64,000 bases of DNA from Pseudoduganella armeniaca (GCF_003028855.1 NZ_CP028324.1:124001-188000), one strand, 5' to 3'; numbered from the stretch's first letter, positions 1 to 7,914 are shown. Notes: a model not told the origin generated them from the letters alone. A program made the numbers and translations.

Positions 1-1
1 C

Positions 2-136
2 GAGCTGACCTTGACGACGCGCTTTCTCAACAAGTCGCAGCTGAAGCTGTACGGCGACCTGTGGGGACGGATGGTGCTGCAGGACTTTCATCGCTCCATC
101 CTGGGCTTGATGCGGCGGCGGGCGGAGCGCGCCTGA
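2..136 (+). CDS. 3' end of an unrecognised gene (partial)
   Basis: An open frame enters from the left edge of the window and ends at TGA 134-136, leaving 44 visible codons. The visible C-terminus is basic and ends in a run of Arg residues (GLMRRRAERA). It is followed at once by a 25-bp-arm palindrome. The codon usage is strongly GC at third positions, like the neighbours, so this is probably a real gene end. I do not recognise the family from 44 residues. It is on the same strand as the ZIP transporter 130 bp downstream, but the palindrome between them argues against a single transcript. Confidence 0.55.
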   Translation, partial: ELTLTTRFLNKSQLKLYGDLWGRMVLQDFHRSILGLMRRRAERA

Positions 137-142
137 ACCCAT

Positions 143-194
143 GGTGACAGGCACCTATCCAGGGCACTGGTGCCCTGGATAGGTGCCTGTCACC
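143..194. repeat. Perfect intergenic palindrome, GGTGACAGGCACCT type
   Basis: The left arm (143-167) and right arm (170-194) are perfect 25-bp inverted repeats separated by the dinucleotide TG. The outer end reads GGTGACAGGCACCT. The same terminal motif recurs in palindromes at 25759-25812 and 30354-30403, so this is a dispersed family rather than a one-off terminator. There is no T-run, so it is not a classical intrinsic terminator. It could be a REP-like element or a transcript-end stabiliser. Confidence 0.85.
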
Positions 195-268
195 GGTGTC
201 TTTGCCGGTGTGGGCAACCTCTAGCGTTTCCCCTTAGACTGGTGCTGTTCAGATAGCGGAGGGCTCGA

Positions 269-1033
269 ATGGACGGCGTGGCACCATGGATGCAGGCGGG
301 CGGCTGGGGCCTCGTGGCGGGCGGCGCGCTGCTGCTCGGTGCCGCCGCTGGCTACTGGATCAAGGTGCCGCAGCGGCTGATCGCCGCCATCATGGCGTTC
401 GGCAGCGGCGTGCTGATCTCGGCCTTGTCGTTCGAGTTGATGGACGAGGCATTCAAGCAGGGGGGCTTCAACTCCACCGCCGTCGGCTTCCTGGCCGGCG
501 CCCTCGTCTACACGGCGGCCAATCACGTGCTGACCTACTACGGCGCCAAGCACCGCAAGCGCTCGGGCGAGCATCAGCCGAAGCAGGAGGACGATGCCAG
601 CAGCGGCGCGGCCATCGCCGTCGGCGCGCTGCTGGACGGGATACCGGAATCGATCGTCATCGGCCTGTCGATGCTGCAGGGCGGCGCCGTCAGCGGCGTG
701 ACCGTCGCCGCGATTTTTCTCTCGAATATTCCCGAGGGCTTGTCCAGCGCCGCCGGCATGAAGAAGGCGGGCCGCTCGGCCGTCTACATCTTCGGCATCT
801 GGGGCGGCATCACGCTGGCCTCGGGCGCGGCGGCGCTGGCCGGCTTTACGCTGTTCAGCGGGCTGTCGGAACAGGTGGTCGCGGCCACCACGGCCGTCGC
901 CGCCGGCGCCATCCTCGCCATGCTGGTCGATACGATGATCCCGGAGGCCTTCAACGAGGCACACGACTTCGCCGGCCTAATCACCGTGGCCGGCTTCCTG
1001 TGCGCCTTCGCCCTCAGCAAGGGCGGCGCCTGA
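269..1033 (+). CDS. ZIP family divalent metal transporter
   Basis: This 254-residue integral membrane protein matches the ZIP (ZupT/ZIP zinc transporter) superfamily, which imports Zn2+ or other divalent metals across the inner membrane. It has about eight hydrophobic segments. Segment 4 carries GALLDGIPES near residue 130 and segment 5 carries FLSNIPEGLSS near residue 150. These are the paired His/Asn-Pro-Glu metal-binding motifs of the family, here with Asp and Asn in the usual His positions. A hydrophilic loop with His, Lys and Glu lies near residues 95-110. The ATG at 269 has a GGAGGG-like ribosome site just upstream; an in-frame ATG at 290 is the alternative. It converges with the ankyrin gene, only 4 bp apart. 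Metal specificity cannot be read from the sequence. Confidence 0.88.
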   Translation: MDGVAPWMQAGGWGLVAGGALLLGAAAGYWIKVPQRLIAAIMAFGSGVLISALSFELMDEAFKQGGFNSTAVGFLAGALVYTAANHVLTYYGAKHRKRSGEHQPKQEDDASSGAAIAVGALLDGIPESIVIGLSMLQGGAVSGVTVAAIFLSNIPEGLSSAAGMKKAGRSAVYIFGIWGGITLASGAAALAGFTLFSGLSEQVVAATTAVAAGAILAMLVDTMIPEAFNEAHDFAGLITVAGFLCAFALSKGGA

Positions 1034-1037
1034 AGGG

Positions 1038-1556
1038 TCAGCGCACCAGCATCGCGTAGGTGTTCTGCGCGCCCATCTTGGCCGCCAGGTCGATGGCGCC
1101 CATGCCGCTGCCGTCCACGATGGCCGGATCGGCGCCATGCTGCAGCAGCAGTTGCACGATGTCGACCCGGTCGAACATGGCGGCAAACATCAGTGCCGTC
1201 TTGCCATCGCGCCCGATCGCGTCCACCTGCGCACCGTGTTCGATCAGCAGCGTCGCCATGGCCAGGTCACCCTTGAAGGCCGCCCCCATCAGCGGCGTCT
1301 GGCCGGCGTCGTTCTGCAGTTCCGGATCGGCGCCCTGCTCCAGCAGCAGGCGCGTGGTGTCGACGTGACCGTGGTAGCTGGCCAGCATCAGCAGGCTGTC
1401 GCCGCGCTCGTTGCGCAGGTTGCGTGGCAGGCCCTGGGCCAGCAAGGTGGCCAGTTCCTCCGTCGTGCCCGCGCGGGCGTATTGGAAAACGCGGCGCGCG
1501 AAGGCCAGCGTGTCGTCGTCGAGTTCGGGCTTGTCGCCCGCCTGTGGTTGGTTCAT
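1038..1556 (-). CDS. Ankyrin repeat domain protein
   Basis: This 172-residue soluble protein is built mostly of ankyrin repeats. Four consecutive units are visible, with hallmarks such as GDSLLMLASYHGH, GQTPLMGAAFKG and GKTALMFAAMFDR, each followed by a VxxLLxxGADP-type second helix. Ankyrin repeats bind proteins; no catalytic domain is present. There is no signal peptide, so it is probably cytoplasmic. I chose the ATG at 1556 because GGAG lies 7 nt before it. The ATG two codons upstream (1562) sits only one base from that GGAG and is less likely. In betaproteobacteria small ankyrin genes often accompany catalase or metal genes; here the convergent neighbour is a ZIP transporter, which does not prove a link. 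Confidence 0.88.
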   Translation of the reverse strand: MNQPQAGDKPELDDDTLAFARRVFQYARAGTTEELATLLAQGLPRNLRNERGDSLLMLASYHGHVDTTRLLLEQGADPELQNDAGQTPLMGAAFKGDLAMATLLIEHGAQVDAIGRDGKTALMFAAMFDRVDIVQLLLQHGADPAIVDGSGMGAIDLAAKMGAQNTYAMLVR

Positions 1557-1595
1557 TGGCATGCTCCGGGTGTTGTCGGCACAGCATACCTGCAA

Positions 1596-2450
1596 TCAGC
1601 CGTCGATGCGCAGCATCAGTCCCGTGGGTGTGTAGAGCGCGGTGGCCTGGCGGCCTTCGACGACGATGGTGTCGTACACGCCGCGGCGCTGCGCCGCCGT
1701 CAGCACGGCATGGCGGCTGCCCGGCGCCGGCCGGTAGCCGTCCGCGAAGCGCAGCCGCAGCGTGCCGCCGGCAATGGTGGCGACGCCCTGCACGTGCAGC
1801 CCGCTGTCGGCGCCGTGCAGCGCCAGCGCCAGCGTGCCCCGCGTCAGCTGCGTGTAGTTGCCCTGGACGATGAGCCGGTCGCGCGCCACGCCGGCCAGCG
1901 TGCCGGCGCCGACATAGACGTCGCCACCACCCAGCGCGTTGGCGGACGCGGCTTCCAGCGTGCCGCCATCGACCTGGGTGCCGCCCACCCAGCTGTTGCG
2001 GCCGTGCAGGGCCAGGGTGCCGCTGCCGCGCAGCGTCAGCTTGCCGCCGCCGCCGATGTCGTTGCGCCAGGCGTCGCGCGCATGCAGGCCGCCGTGCGCA
2101 CCATCCAGCGTGACGATCACGTTGCCCGTGAACGCACCATAGCCGCGCGCGGCGGCATCGAGATTCAGGTAGCCGGACGGCAGCGCAGTGCTGCGCAATA
2201 CGGCGCGGCGCTGCATGGCGTCCAGGTACGGCAAGCGCTCGGCCAACAGCGCCTCGGCGCCCGCCGCGATGCCGTCGGGGCGCGCTGGGGTGCCGTATGC
2301 CACGCGGTGCAGGTAGCTGGCCTGCGGCGCCGGCACGACTTCCACGAAACCGGGATCGACGGGCGGTGGCGGGACCGCCGTGACGGGAGAAACGTCCACG
2401 CCGCTGCAGGCCGACAGCAGCGCAAGCAAGGCAGGTACGGTACGGGACAT
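1596..2450 (-). CDS. Lipoprotein with autotransporter-type beta-strand region, no enzyme domain
   Basis: This 284-residue protein starts with a lipoprotein signal (LLALLSACS, lipidation Cys15). A Pro-rich linker leads to a C-terminal half of autotransporter-associated beta-strand repeats, such as GSGTLALHGRNSWVGGTQ and GGTLEAASANALGGGDVY. The stretch around residues 75-125 (ERLPYLDAMQRRAVLRST, TALPSGY, DAWRNDIGGGGKLTLRGSG) resembles, from memory, the region that follows the catalytic domain in PAP2-type acid phosphatases carrying such a tail. Here no PAP2 catalytic residues and no outer-membrane barrel are present. GGAG lies 8 nt before the ATG. It may be a domain-loss derivative of a phosphatase or an independently maintained surface lipoprotein; I cannot decide between these from sequence alone. 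Confidence 0.72.
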   Translation of the reverse strand: MSRTVPALLALLSACSGVDVSPVTAVPPPPVDPGFVEVVPAPQASYLHRVAYGTPARPDGIAAGAEALLAERLPYLDAMQRRAVLRSTALPSGYLNLDAAARGYGAFTGNVIVTLDGAHGGLHARDAWRNDIGGGGKLTLRGSGTLALHGRNSWVGGTQVDGGTLEAASANALGGGDVYVGAGTLAGVARDRLIVQGNYTQLTRGTLALALHGADSGLHVQGVATIAGGTLRLRFADGYRPAPGSRHAVLTAAQRRGVYDTIVVEGRQATALYTPTGLMLRIDG

Positions 2451-2513
2451 GGCAAGCTCCGGACGGGAGATGCCCGGATTATCGCGGCGTCATGTGACGC
2501 CGCGATGACGCAT

Positions 2514-2894
2514 TCAGTCGTCGCCCAGCTCGCAGAAGCGCAGCCGGTTGCCGAACGGGTCGGCGATTTCCATCTGCTCGCCCCAAGGCACCGTGTCGAC
2601 CGTCGGGTGGGCGTAGCCGTAGGCCTGTTTTGCCAGTTGCGCTTGCCAGGTGTGGATGCCGGCCATCGGCAGGAAGACCACGGTACCTGGCGTGCCGTCG
2701 CCGTGGTGCTCGGACAGATGCAAGGCCAGGCCGCCAAGGCTGAGCTGCAGATACAGCGGCATGCCGTCGGCAAAGCGGTGTTCCCAGTCGACGGTGAAGC
2801 CAAGGAAATCGACGTAGAACTCGCGCGCCTTGCGCTCGTCGAAGAAGCGCAGCACGGGGATGGCGGGGGAGAACTGGACTTGCGGGTCGGGCAT
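2514..2894 (-). CDS. Glyoxalase/bleomycin-resistance fold (VOC) protein
   Basis: This protein of about 126 residues has the VOC-family signature. It contains FFDERKAREFYVDFLGF near the N-terminus, a HLSEHHGDG segment, and a C-terminal IADPFGNRLRFCE strand with a metal-ligand-type Glu. Such proteins bind small molecules or act as lyases, dioxygenases or antibiotic-binding proteins, so the substrate is unknown. The GFTVDWEH segment is typical of the bleomycin-resistance-like subgroup. The frame also opens at TTG 2906, four codons earlier, but I prefer the ATG at 2894. Neither start has a strong ribosome site. It is monocistronic, on the strand of pckG. Confidence 0.82.
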   Translation of the reverse strand: MPDPQVQFSPAIPVLRFFDERKAREFYVDFLGFTVDWEHRFADGMPLYLQLSLGGLALHLSEHHGDGTPGTVVFLPMAGIHTWQAQLAKQAYGYAHPTVDTVPWGEQMEIADPFGNRLRFCELGDD

Positions 2895-2975
2895 GGGTTG
2901 GCTCAAGAGGTAATCGAACTAACTGTTAGCGGTGTTCAGCCGTATCTTGCCACGTTCCCGCCACGGACAGAAACC

Positions 2976-3002
2976 GGGGACAGTCCCGAAGGGACAGTCC
3001 CC
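2976..3002. repeat. Imperfect palindrome, GGGGACAGTCCC type
   Basis: GGGGACAGTCCC is followed by GAA and GGGACAGTCCCC, a near-palindrome. It lies directly beside the pckG terminator, between the pckG 3' end and the glyoxalase gene. The GGGGACAG core links it to the other palindromes in the window. Confidence 0.7.
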
Positions 3003-3004
3003 TA

Positions 3005-3035
3005 AGCAAAAAAGCGCACCCGCGGGTGCGCTTTT
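3005..3035 (-). terminator. Intrinsic terminator of pckG
   Basis: AAAAGCGCACCC (3010-3021) pairs with GGGTGCGCTTTT (3024-3035). On the minus strand the GC-rich stem is followed by six T residues, 18 bp past the pckG stop codon. This is a textbook intrinsic terminator. Confidence 0.9.
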
Positions 3036-3053
3036 CATGGACGACTCAGCCGA

Positions 3054-4919
3054 TCAGCCCGCCAGGCGCGCTTCCAGCTTGGCCTTGTTGTCGGTCAGTT
3101 CCTTCGGCAGGCGGAAGGCCAGCTTGTCGAACAGTTCCGCGTGCAGCTTCAGCTCTTCGCGCCAAGCGTCCTTGTCGATCGACGTGATCGTCTCGAACTC
3201 TTCCGGCGAGAACGGGATGCCGTCCCACTTCAGGTCGCCGTAGCGTGGCGTCGTGCCGAACAGCGTCTCGATGCCGCCCGCTTCGCCTTCGATGCGTTCC
3301 AGCATCCACTTCAATACGCGCATATTGTCGCCGAAGCCAGGCCAGACGAAGTGGCCGTGCTCGTCGGTGCGGAACCAGTTGACGCAGAAGATCTTCGGCA
3401 GGTTGGCCGGGTTCTTGTCCGCGATCTTGCGGCCCAGGTCCAGCCAGTGCTGGAAGTAGTCGCTCATGTTGTAGCCGATGAACGGCAGCATCGCGAACGG
3501 ATCGCGGCGCACGACGCCCATCTGGCCGGCGGCGGCGGCGGTCGTTTCCGAGCCCATCGTGGCGGCCATGTAGACACCTTCGATCCAGTCACGCGCTTCC
3601 GTCACCAGCGGCACGGTCGTCGAGCGACGGCCACCGAAGATGAACGCGGAGATCGGCACGCCGGCCGGATCGTCCCAGGCCGGATCGATGACGGGATTCT
3701 GCACGGCGGACACGGTAAAGCGCGCGTTCGGGTGCGCGGCCTTGGTGCCGGAGGCCGGCGTCCAGTCCTTGCCCTGCCAGTCGATCAGGTGCGCCGGCGC
3801 TTCCTTGGTCATGCCTTCCCACCACACGTCGCCGTCATCGGTCAGCGCGACGTTCGTGAAGATGGTGTTTTCCTTCAGCGAGGCCATGCAGTTGAAGTTG
3901 GTCTTTTCGTTCGTGCCCGGGGCCACGCCGAAGTAACCCGCTTCCGGATTGATCGCGTACAGGCGGCCATCCGCGCCCGGCTTGATCCAGGCGATGTCGT
4001 CGCCGATCGTCGTGATCTTCCAGCCCTTGAAGGTTGCCGGCGGGATCAGCATGGCGAAGTTGGTCTTGCCGCAGGCGGACGGGAATGCCGCTGCCACGTA
4101 GTGCTTCTTGCCTTCCGGCGACTCCACGCCCAGGATCAGCATGTGCTCGGCCAGCCAGCCGGCGCCGCCCTGCTGCGCTTCCTGGTAGCCCATGTTGGAG
4201 GCGATGCGCAGCGCAAAGCACTTCTTGCCCAGCAGCGCGTTGCCGCCGTAGCCGGAACCGTAGGACCAGATTTCACGGGTTTCCGGGAAATGCACGATGT
4301 ATTTGGTGCTGTTGCATGGCCATGCCACGTCTTTCTGGCCAGCGGCCAGCGGCGCGCCGACGGAGTGCACGCACGGCACGAACTCGCCGTTCTCGCCCAG
4401 CACGTCGTACACGGCCTTGCCCATGCGCGTCATGATGCGCATGTTGACGGCCACGTACGGCGAGTCGGACAGTTCCACGCCGATGTGGGCGATCGGCGAG
4501 CCCAGCGGGCCCATCGAGAACGGCACGACGTACATCGTGCGGCCCGTCATGCAGCCGTCGAACAGGCCGTTCAGGGTGCCGCGCATTTCCGTCGGGTCGG
4601 TCCAGTTATTGGTCGGGCCGGCCTGTTCCTTCGTCGCCGAGCAGATGAAGGTGCGGTCTTCCACGCGGGCGACGTCCGACGGGTCGGAGCAGGCCAGGTA
4701 GGAATTCGGGCGCTTGGCCTCATTCAGCTTTTTCATGGTGCCGGCGGCAACCATTTCCGCGCACAGGCGGTCGTATTCTTCCTGGGAACCGTCGCACCAG
4801 TAGATGCGGTCCGGTTTGGTCAGGGCGGCGACCTCGGCCACCCAGTTGATCAGTTTTTGCTGCTTGATGTAAGCTGGTGCGTTCACTGTTGCAACGCCTC
4901 CCATGACTGGCTGATTCAT
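3054..4919 (-). CDS. pckG: Phosphoenolpyruvate carboxykinase (GTP)
   Basis: This 621-residue enzyme catalyses oxaloacetate + GTP to phosphoenolpyruvate + GDP + CO2 (EC 4.1.1.32), the entry step of gluconeogenesis, in the cytoplasm. The length is typical of the GTP class. The P-loop FPSACGKTN spans residues 279-287 and contains the reactive Cys283 known in this family. The kinase-2 motif GDDIAW follows at about 306-311. The oxaloacetate-binding RGTLNGLF segment near residue 115 and the C-terminal FNAF-like nucleotide-binding region are also in place. The ATG at 4919 is preceded by GGAG with 5 nt spacing. The gene is monocistronic, with its own terminator at 3005-3035, and is divergent from the 2-hydroxyacid dehydrogenase. 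Confidence 0.97.
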   Translation of the reverse strand: MNQPVMGGVATVNAPAYIKQQKLINWVAEVAALTKPDRIYWCDGSQEEYDRLCAEMVAAGTMKKLNEAKRPNSYLACSDPSDVARVEDRTFICSATKEQAGPTNNWTDPTEMRGTLNGLFDGCMTGRTMYVVPFSMGPLGSPIAHIGVELSDSPYVAVNMRIMTRMGKAVYDVLGENGEFVPCVHSVGAPLAAGQKDVAWPCNSTKYIVHFPETREIWSYGSGYGGNALLGKKCFALRIASNMGYQEAQQGGAGWLAEHMLILGVESPEGKKHYVAAAFPSACGKTNFAMLIPPATFKGWKITTIGDDIAWIKPGADGRLYAINPEAGYFGVAPGTNEKTNFNCMASLKENTIFTNVALTDDGDVWWEGMTKEAPAHLIDWQGKDWTPASGTKAAHPNARFTVSAVQNPVIDPAWDDPAGVPISAFIFGGRRSTTVPLVTEARDWIEGVYMAATMGSETTAAAAGQMGVVRRDPFAMLPFIGYNMSDYFQHWLDLGRKIADKNPANLPKIFCVNWFRTDEHGHFVWPGFGDNMRVLKWMLERIEGEAGGIETLFGTTPRYGDLKWDGIPFSPEEFETITSIDKDAWREELKLHAELFDKLAFRLPKELTDNKAKLEARLAG

Positions 4920-5276
4920 AAAAGCTCCAATGCGAATAAAGAATCCGGTACTCGGCAGTCTCGTCGTCGGCTCTTGGCTAGCGCTCGGAAAGGCATTCGA
5001 AATGCTTCGGCGGTACGGCGATGCTGTCGCTGCGCTGATTGCTCGATGGCGCGCTCCCGGTCAGGGGCGGGAGATGTTGCATAAGGGGAAGAGCGGGCAC
5101 CGCTTCCTAGGCCGCAAGCCTGGACGTGCTCATCTGTCTACTTCCGCGATTTGGCCGATTGTACACCTGCGTTGGAGCGTTTCTAACAAAAATGTAGGAA
5201 AAAAGCTTGACTAATGTAGTAGGCTATTCGAGATATTCACGATCCTGTTATTTCCCTACCAATTAATACGAATCCC
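4920..5276. other. Gene-free divergent promoter region of pckG and the 2-hydroxyacid dehydrogenase gene
   Basis: This 357-bp stretch separates two divergent genes. The half near 5277 is AT-rich. A TTGACT hexamer at 5207-5212 and GATATT at 5232-5237 could be a -35/-10 pair with 19-bp spacing for the rightward gene. I see no clear operator, riboswitch or small gene. An open frame on the plus strand here has no family resemblance and I do not annotate it. Confidence 0.45.
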
Positions 5277-6284
5277 ATGAAAATTGCCATTCTTGACGAC
5301 TACCAGGACGCGGTCCGCGAGCTCGAATGCTTCAGTCTGCTGGACGATCACGACGTCAAGGTCTTCAACAATTCGATCCGCGGCACCGGCCAGCTGGTGG
5401 CCCGGCTGACGCCGTTCGACGCCGTCGTGCTGATCCGCGAACGCACGCAACTGAACCGGGCGCTGCTGTCGAGGTTGCCCAACCTTAAGCTGATTTCGCA
5501 GACGGGCAAGGTCAGCGGCCACGTCGACGTGGCCGCCGCGACCGAACTGGGCATTGCGATCGCGGAAGGGATCGGTTCGCCAACCGCACCGGCGGAGCTG
5601 ACGTGGGCGCTGATCATGGCCGCGTCGCGCAAGATCGTGCCCTACGCCGCCAACCTGAAAGCGGGCGTGTGGCAGACGGTGTCGACCAACCAGCCGTTCA
5701 ACACGCTGGGCATGGTGCTGCGCGGCCGTACCTTGGGCATCTGGAGCTACGGCAAGATTGGCAAGCTCATCGCCGGCTATGGCCGCGCGTTCGGCATGGA
5801 GGTGCTGGTGTGGGGCGGCGAGGCCAGCCGCGCTGCGGCGGTGGCGGACGGCTACCGCGCCGCGCCGTCAAAGGAAGCGCTGTTCCAGGAAGCGGACGTG
5901 CTGACCTTGCACCTGCGCTTGGCGGACGCCACGCGCGGCATCGTCACCGCGAGCGACCTGGAGCGGATGAAGCCGGACGCATTGTTCGTCAACACCAGCC
6001 GCGCCGAGCTGGTCGAGGATGGCGCGCTCGAGAGCGCGCTGCGCGGCGGCCGCCCCGGCTCGGCCGCACTGGACGTGTTCCCCAGCGAGCCGCTACCGGA
6101 AGATTCTCCCCTGCTGCGCATGCCACAGGTGCTGGCGACGCCACACTTGGGCTACGTCGAGAAGGACAGTTACGAGTTGTACTTCCGCCACGCGTTCCAG
6201 AACCTGCTGGACTTCGAGGCGGGACAGTGCCAGACGATCCTCAATCCCGGCTACCGCCAGCACGTCAAACCGGCCAACGGCTGA
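5277..6284 (+). CDS. D-2-hydroxyacid dehydrogenase family protein
   Basis: This 335-residue NAD(P)-dependent oxidoreductase belongs to the D-isomer-specific 2-hydroxyacid dehydrogenase family, whose members interconvert 2-keto and 2-hydroxy acids. The Rossmann nucleotide-binding motif is a variant, GIWSYGKIG, at residues 154-162. The catalytic triad is readable: Arg242 in NTSRAELVE, Glu271 in PSEPLPED and His290 in ATPHLGY. The start at 5277 lacks a clear ribosome site, but the family N-terminus (KIAILDDYQD) begins here. The true substrate (glycerate, phosphoglycerate, lactate or other) cannot be decided. The gene is monocistronic and followed by two copies of an intergenic palindrome. Confidence 0.9.
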   Translation: MKIAILDDYQDAVRELECFSLLDDHDVKVFNNSIRGTGQLVARLTPFDAVVLIRERTQLNRALLSRLPNLKLISQTGKVSGHVDVAAATELGIAIAEGIGSPTAPAELTWALIMAASRKIVPYAANLKAGVWQTVSTNQPFNTLGMVLRGRTLGIWSYGKIGKLIAGYGRAFGMEVLVWGGEASRAAAVADGYRAAPSKEALFQEADVLTLHLRLADATRGIVTASDLERMKPDALFVNTSRAELVEDGALESALRGGRPGSAALDVFPSEPLPEDSPLLRMPQVLATPHLGYVEKDSYELYFRHAFQNLLDFEAGQCQTILNPGYRQHVKPANG

Positions 6285-6287
6285 GTT

Positions 6288-6328
6288 CGTGTCCCGTTTT
6301 GGGGTCTGACCCCGCGGTGGGACACGGG
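6288..6328. repeat. Palindrome copy 1, GTGTCCC / GGGGTCTGACCCC type
   Basis: The outer arms GTGTCCCG and GGGACAC enclose the inner palindrome GGGGTCTGACCCC. A virtually identical copy lies 66 bp downstream, and a close relative lies at 36165-36204. It sits in a gap between convergent genes. Confidence 0.88.
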
Positions 6329-6354
6329 CGCGGCAGTGATTGATGGCTGAGCTT

Positions 6355-6394
6355 GTGTCCCGTTTTGGGGTCTGACCCCGCGGTGGGACACGGG
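6355..6394. repeat. Palindrome copy 2, GTGTCCC / GGGGTCTGACCCC type
   Basis: This is a second, essentially identical copy of the 40-bp element at 6288-6328 in direct orientation. A short spacer of unrelated sequence separates the two. Together they fill the 121-bp gap between two convergent genes. Confidence 0.88.
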
Positions 6395-6405
6395 CTGAGC
6401 AGTTG

Positions 6406-7158
6406 TCAGGCTTCGGGGATGCCCGTCAGGTTGATGCGCCGTGCCGGCATCGCGTGCACTTTCGTCCACAGGCCGGCCCAGCCGGGTGGCCAGCCGATGT
6501 CCGGGCCGCTGTATTGGGGCAGGCCGGCACGCACGGGAATGATGGGCACCGGCGGCATTTCCGTCAGCGGGCCGCCGTTCGGGCGCTGCATGTCCAGGCT
6601 GTACATATAGCCCGGCAGCAGCGCGTCGCAGACCTGCGCGAACCAGGCCGTGTGGTCCTCGTCGCGGCCCAGCGCTTGCGCCAGGCCCTGTGGATCGAAT
6701 TTCGCCAGCGCGTGGATCAGTTCTTCCGTCGTCGCGGCCGGGTTGTCGCCCCAGCCCATGACGGGATTGACGTTGTAGTCGGCGCCCGAACCGTACCAGC
6801 CCTCGCGCCACGAGCGCTGCATCCAGTCGCGCGTGCCCGTGAACAGGTGCCAGCGCCAGTGCAGGCCGGACGGCTTGGGCCAGGAATACAAATACAGTTT
6901 CTGGTAACCGGCCTGGTGCAGTGCGCGCACCATGGCCATCAGGCGCGCGTGCGGCATCCGGTCGGGCGGTGCGCGCCGGAACAGGATGGCTTCGCCGTCG
7001 GCGTACTGCACCTCATCGGTGGACAGGTTGAGGTCGAGCGTGCGACTTTCGCTGCCGAAACGGGCGGCGATCCAGCCCGTCAGCAGGTTGACGGCCGTGA
7101 TGACGCCATAGCCGCGATGACGATGGAAAATGACGGTGCCGGGTGCGAGCGCTTTCAT
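6406..7158 (-). CDS. Conserved-looking protein of unknown function, N-terminal SH3/CarD-like segment
   Basis: I do not recognise this 250-residue protein as a whole. Its N-terminus (PGTVIFHRHRGYGVITAV) resembles the small beta-barrel of CarD-like or DUF3553-like domains, which often bind protein or nucleic acid. The rest is rich in Trp, Tyr and Pro (for example LYLYSWPKPSGLHWRWHLF and WGDNPAATTEELI) and has no membrane segment or signal peptide. Codon usage matches the neighbours. The ATG at 7158 lacks a strong ribosome site, but the beta-barrel begins directly after it. It is divergent from the asparaginase-domain gene and convergent with the hydroxyacid dehydrogenase gene. Confidence 0.7.
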   Translation of the reverse strand: MKALAPGTVIFHRHRGYGVITAVNLLTGWIAARFGSESRTLDLNLSTDEVQYADGEAILFRRAPPDRMPHARLMAMVRALHQAGYQKLYLYSWPKPSGLHWRWHLFTGTRDWMQRSWREGWYGSGADYNVNPVMGWGDNPAATTEELIHALAKFDPQGLAQALGRDEDHTAWFAQVCDALLPGYMYSLDMQRPNGGPLTEMPPVPIIPVRAGLPQYSGPDIGWPPGWAGLWTKVHAMPARRINLTGIPEA

Positions 7159-7369
7159 GGTCGTTGCAGAGTGAAAACTGTGGACAGCGGCCAGGAATCA
7201 AGCTAGGCAACGCGACGAGGGCGCTGCAACGCCGGCCTCGTTGCAATAGCTTTCTAGTGTACTCAACGACGCGGCAAGTTGCCAGATGAGTGCATAGAAA
7301 GTTTTTGTGGTTCAGGGCGCGCGGCGCACGCTATCATTGAGCATTCTGCAACTCGTTATCGGCTTTACC

Positions 7370-7855
7370 ATGACTCTGCGCATCATCGCCACCGGCGGTA
7401 CCTTCGACAAGCATTACAACGAACTGAACGGCACGCTCGGCTTTGCCGACAGCCACCTGCCCGCCGCCATCGCCCGCGCGCGCCTGACCGTCGGCGTCGA
7501 GCTGGAACAGCTGCCGCTGCTCGACTCGCTCGACATGCAGGACGCCGACCGCGCACGCGTGCTGGCCTCCTGCCAGGCTGCTGCCGAGCGCGCCATCGTG
7601 ATCGTGCACGGCACCGACACGATGCCGGAAACGGCCGCCGTGCTGGGCCCTGCCGCGCTCGACAAGACCATCGTGCTGACGGGCGCGATGATTCCGTATG
7701 AGATCGACAATTCCGACGCCTTCTTCAACCTGGGCTTTGCCTGCGGCGTGGCGCAGGCGCTGCCGCCCGGCGTGTACGTGGCGATGAACGGCACCGTGTT
7801 CGACTGGCACAACGTGCAGAAGAACCGCGCCGCCGGCGTGTTCCAGACGAAGTAA
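7370..7855 (+). CDS. Asparaginase-domain protein, single N-terminal domain
   Basis: This 161-residue protein matches only the N-terminal domain of type I/II L-asparaginases. It has the active-site loop IIATGGTFDK with nucleophile-type Thr11, the second catalytic motif VHGTDTMPET at 79-88, and KTIVLTGAM with Lys99. Full-length asparaginases are about 330 residues and complete the active site with residues from the second domain, which is absent here. No second-domain remnant follows. Short single-domain proteins of this kind occur in betaproteobacteria, so it is probably a stable family rather than a truncation; activity is uncertain. I start at the ATG at 7370 because the asparaginase fold begins there. 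It converges with rdgC. Confidence 0.85.
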   Translation: MTLRIIATGGTFDKHYNELNGTLGFADSHLPAAIARARLTVGVELEQLPLLDSLDMQDADRARVLASCQAAAERAIVIVHGTDTMPETAAVLGPAALDKTIVLTGAMIPYEIDNSDAFFNLGFACGVAQALPPGVYVAMNGTVFDWHNVQKNRAAGVFQTK

Positions 7856-7893
7856 TGAAAAACGGCGCCCGGTCCGCAAGGGACGGGGCGCCG
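7856..7893 (-). terminator. Intrinsic terminator of rdgC
   Basis: CGGCGCCC (7863-7870) and GGGCGCCG (7886-7893) form a GC-rich stem. On the minus strand it is followed by five T residues (7858-7862). It lies 21 bp past the rdgC stop codon and just beyond the convergent asparaginase-domain gene. Confidence 0.75.
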
Positions 7894-7914
7894 CCTGGGG
7901 CGTGAGCGGGCCGG

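Noticed and set aside
1137..3005. 622-codon plus-strand frame over the ankyrin, autotransporter-like and glyoxalase genes
   Set aside because: Antisense to three genes with recognisable domains; no own ribosome site or family.
4930..5214. 94-codon plus-strand frame in the pckG upstream region as a small protein gene
   Set aside because: No ribosome site, no family and it lies in the divergent promoter region.
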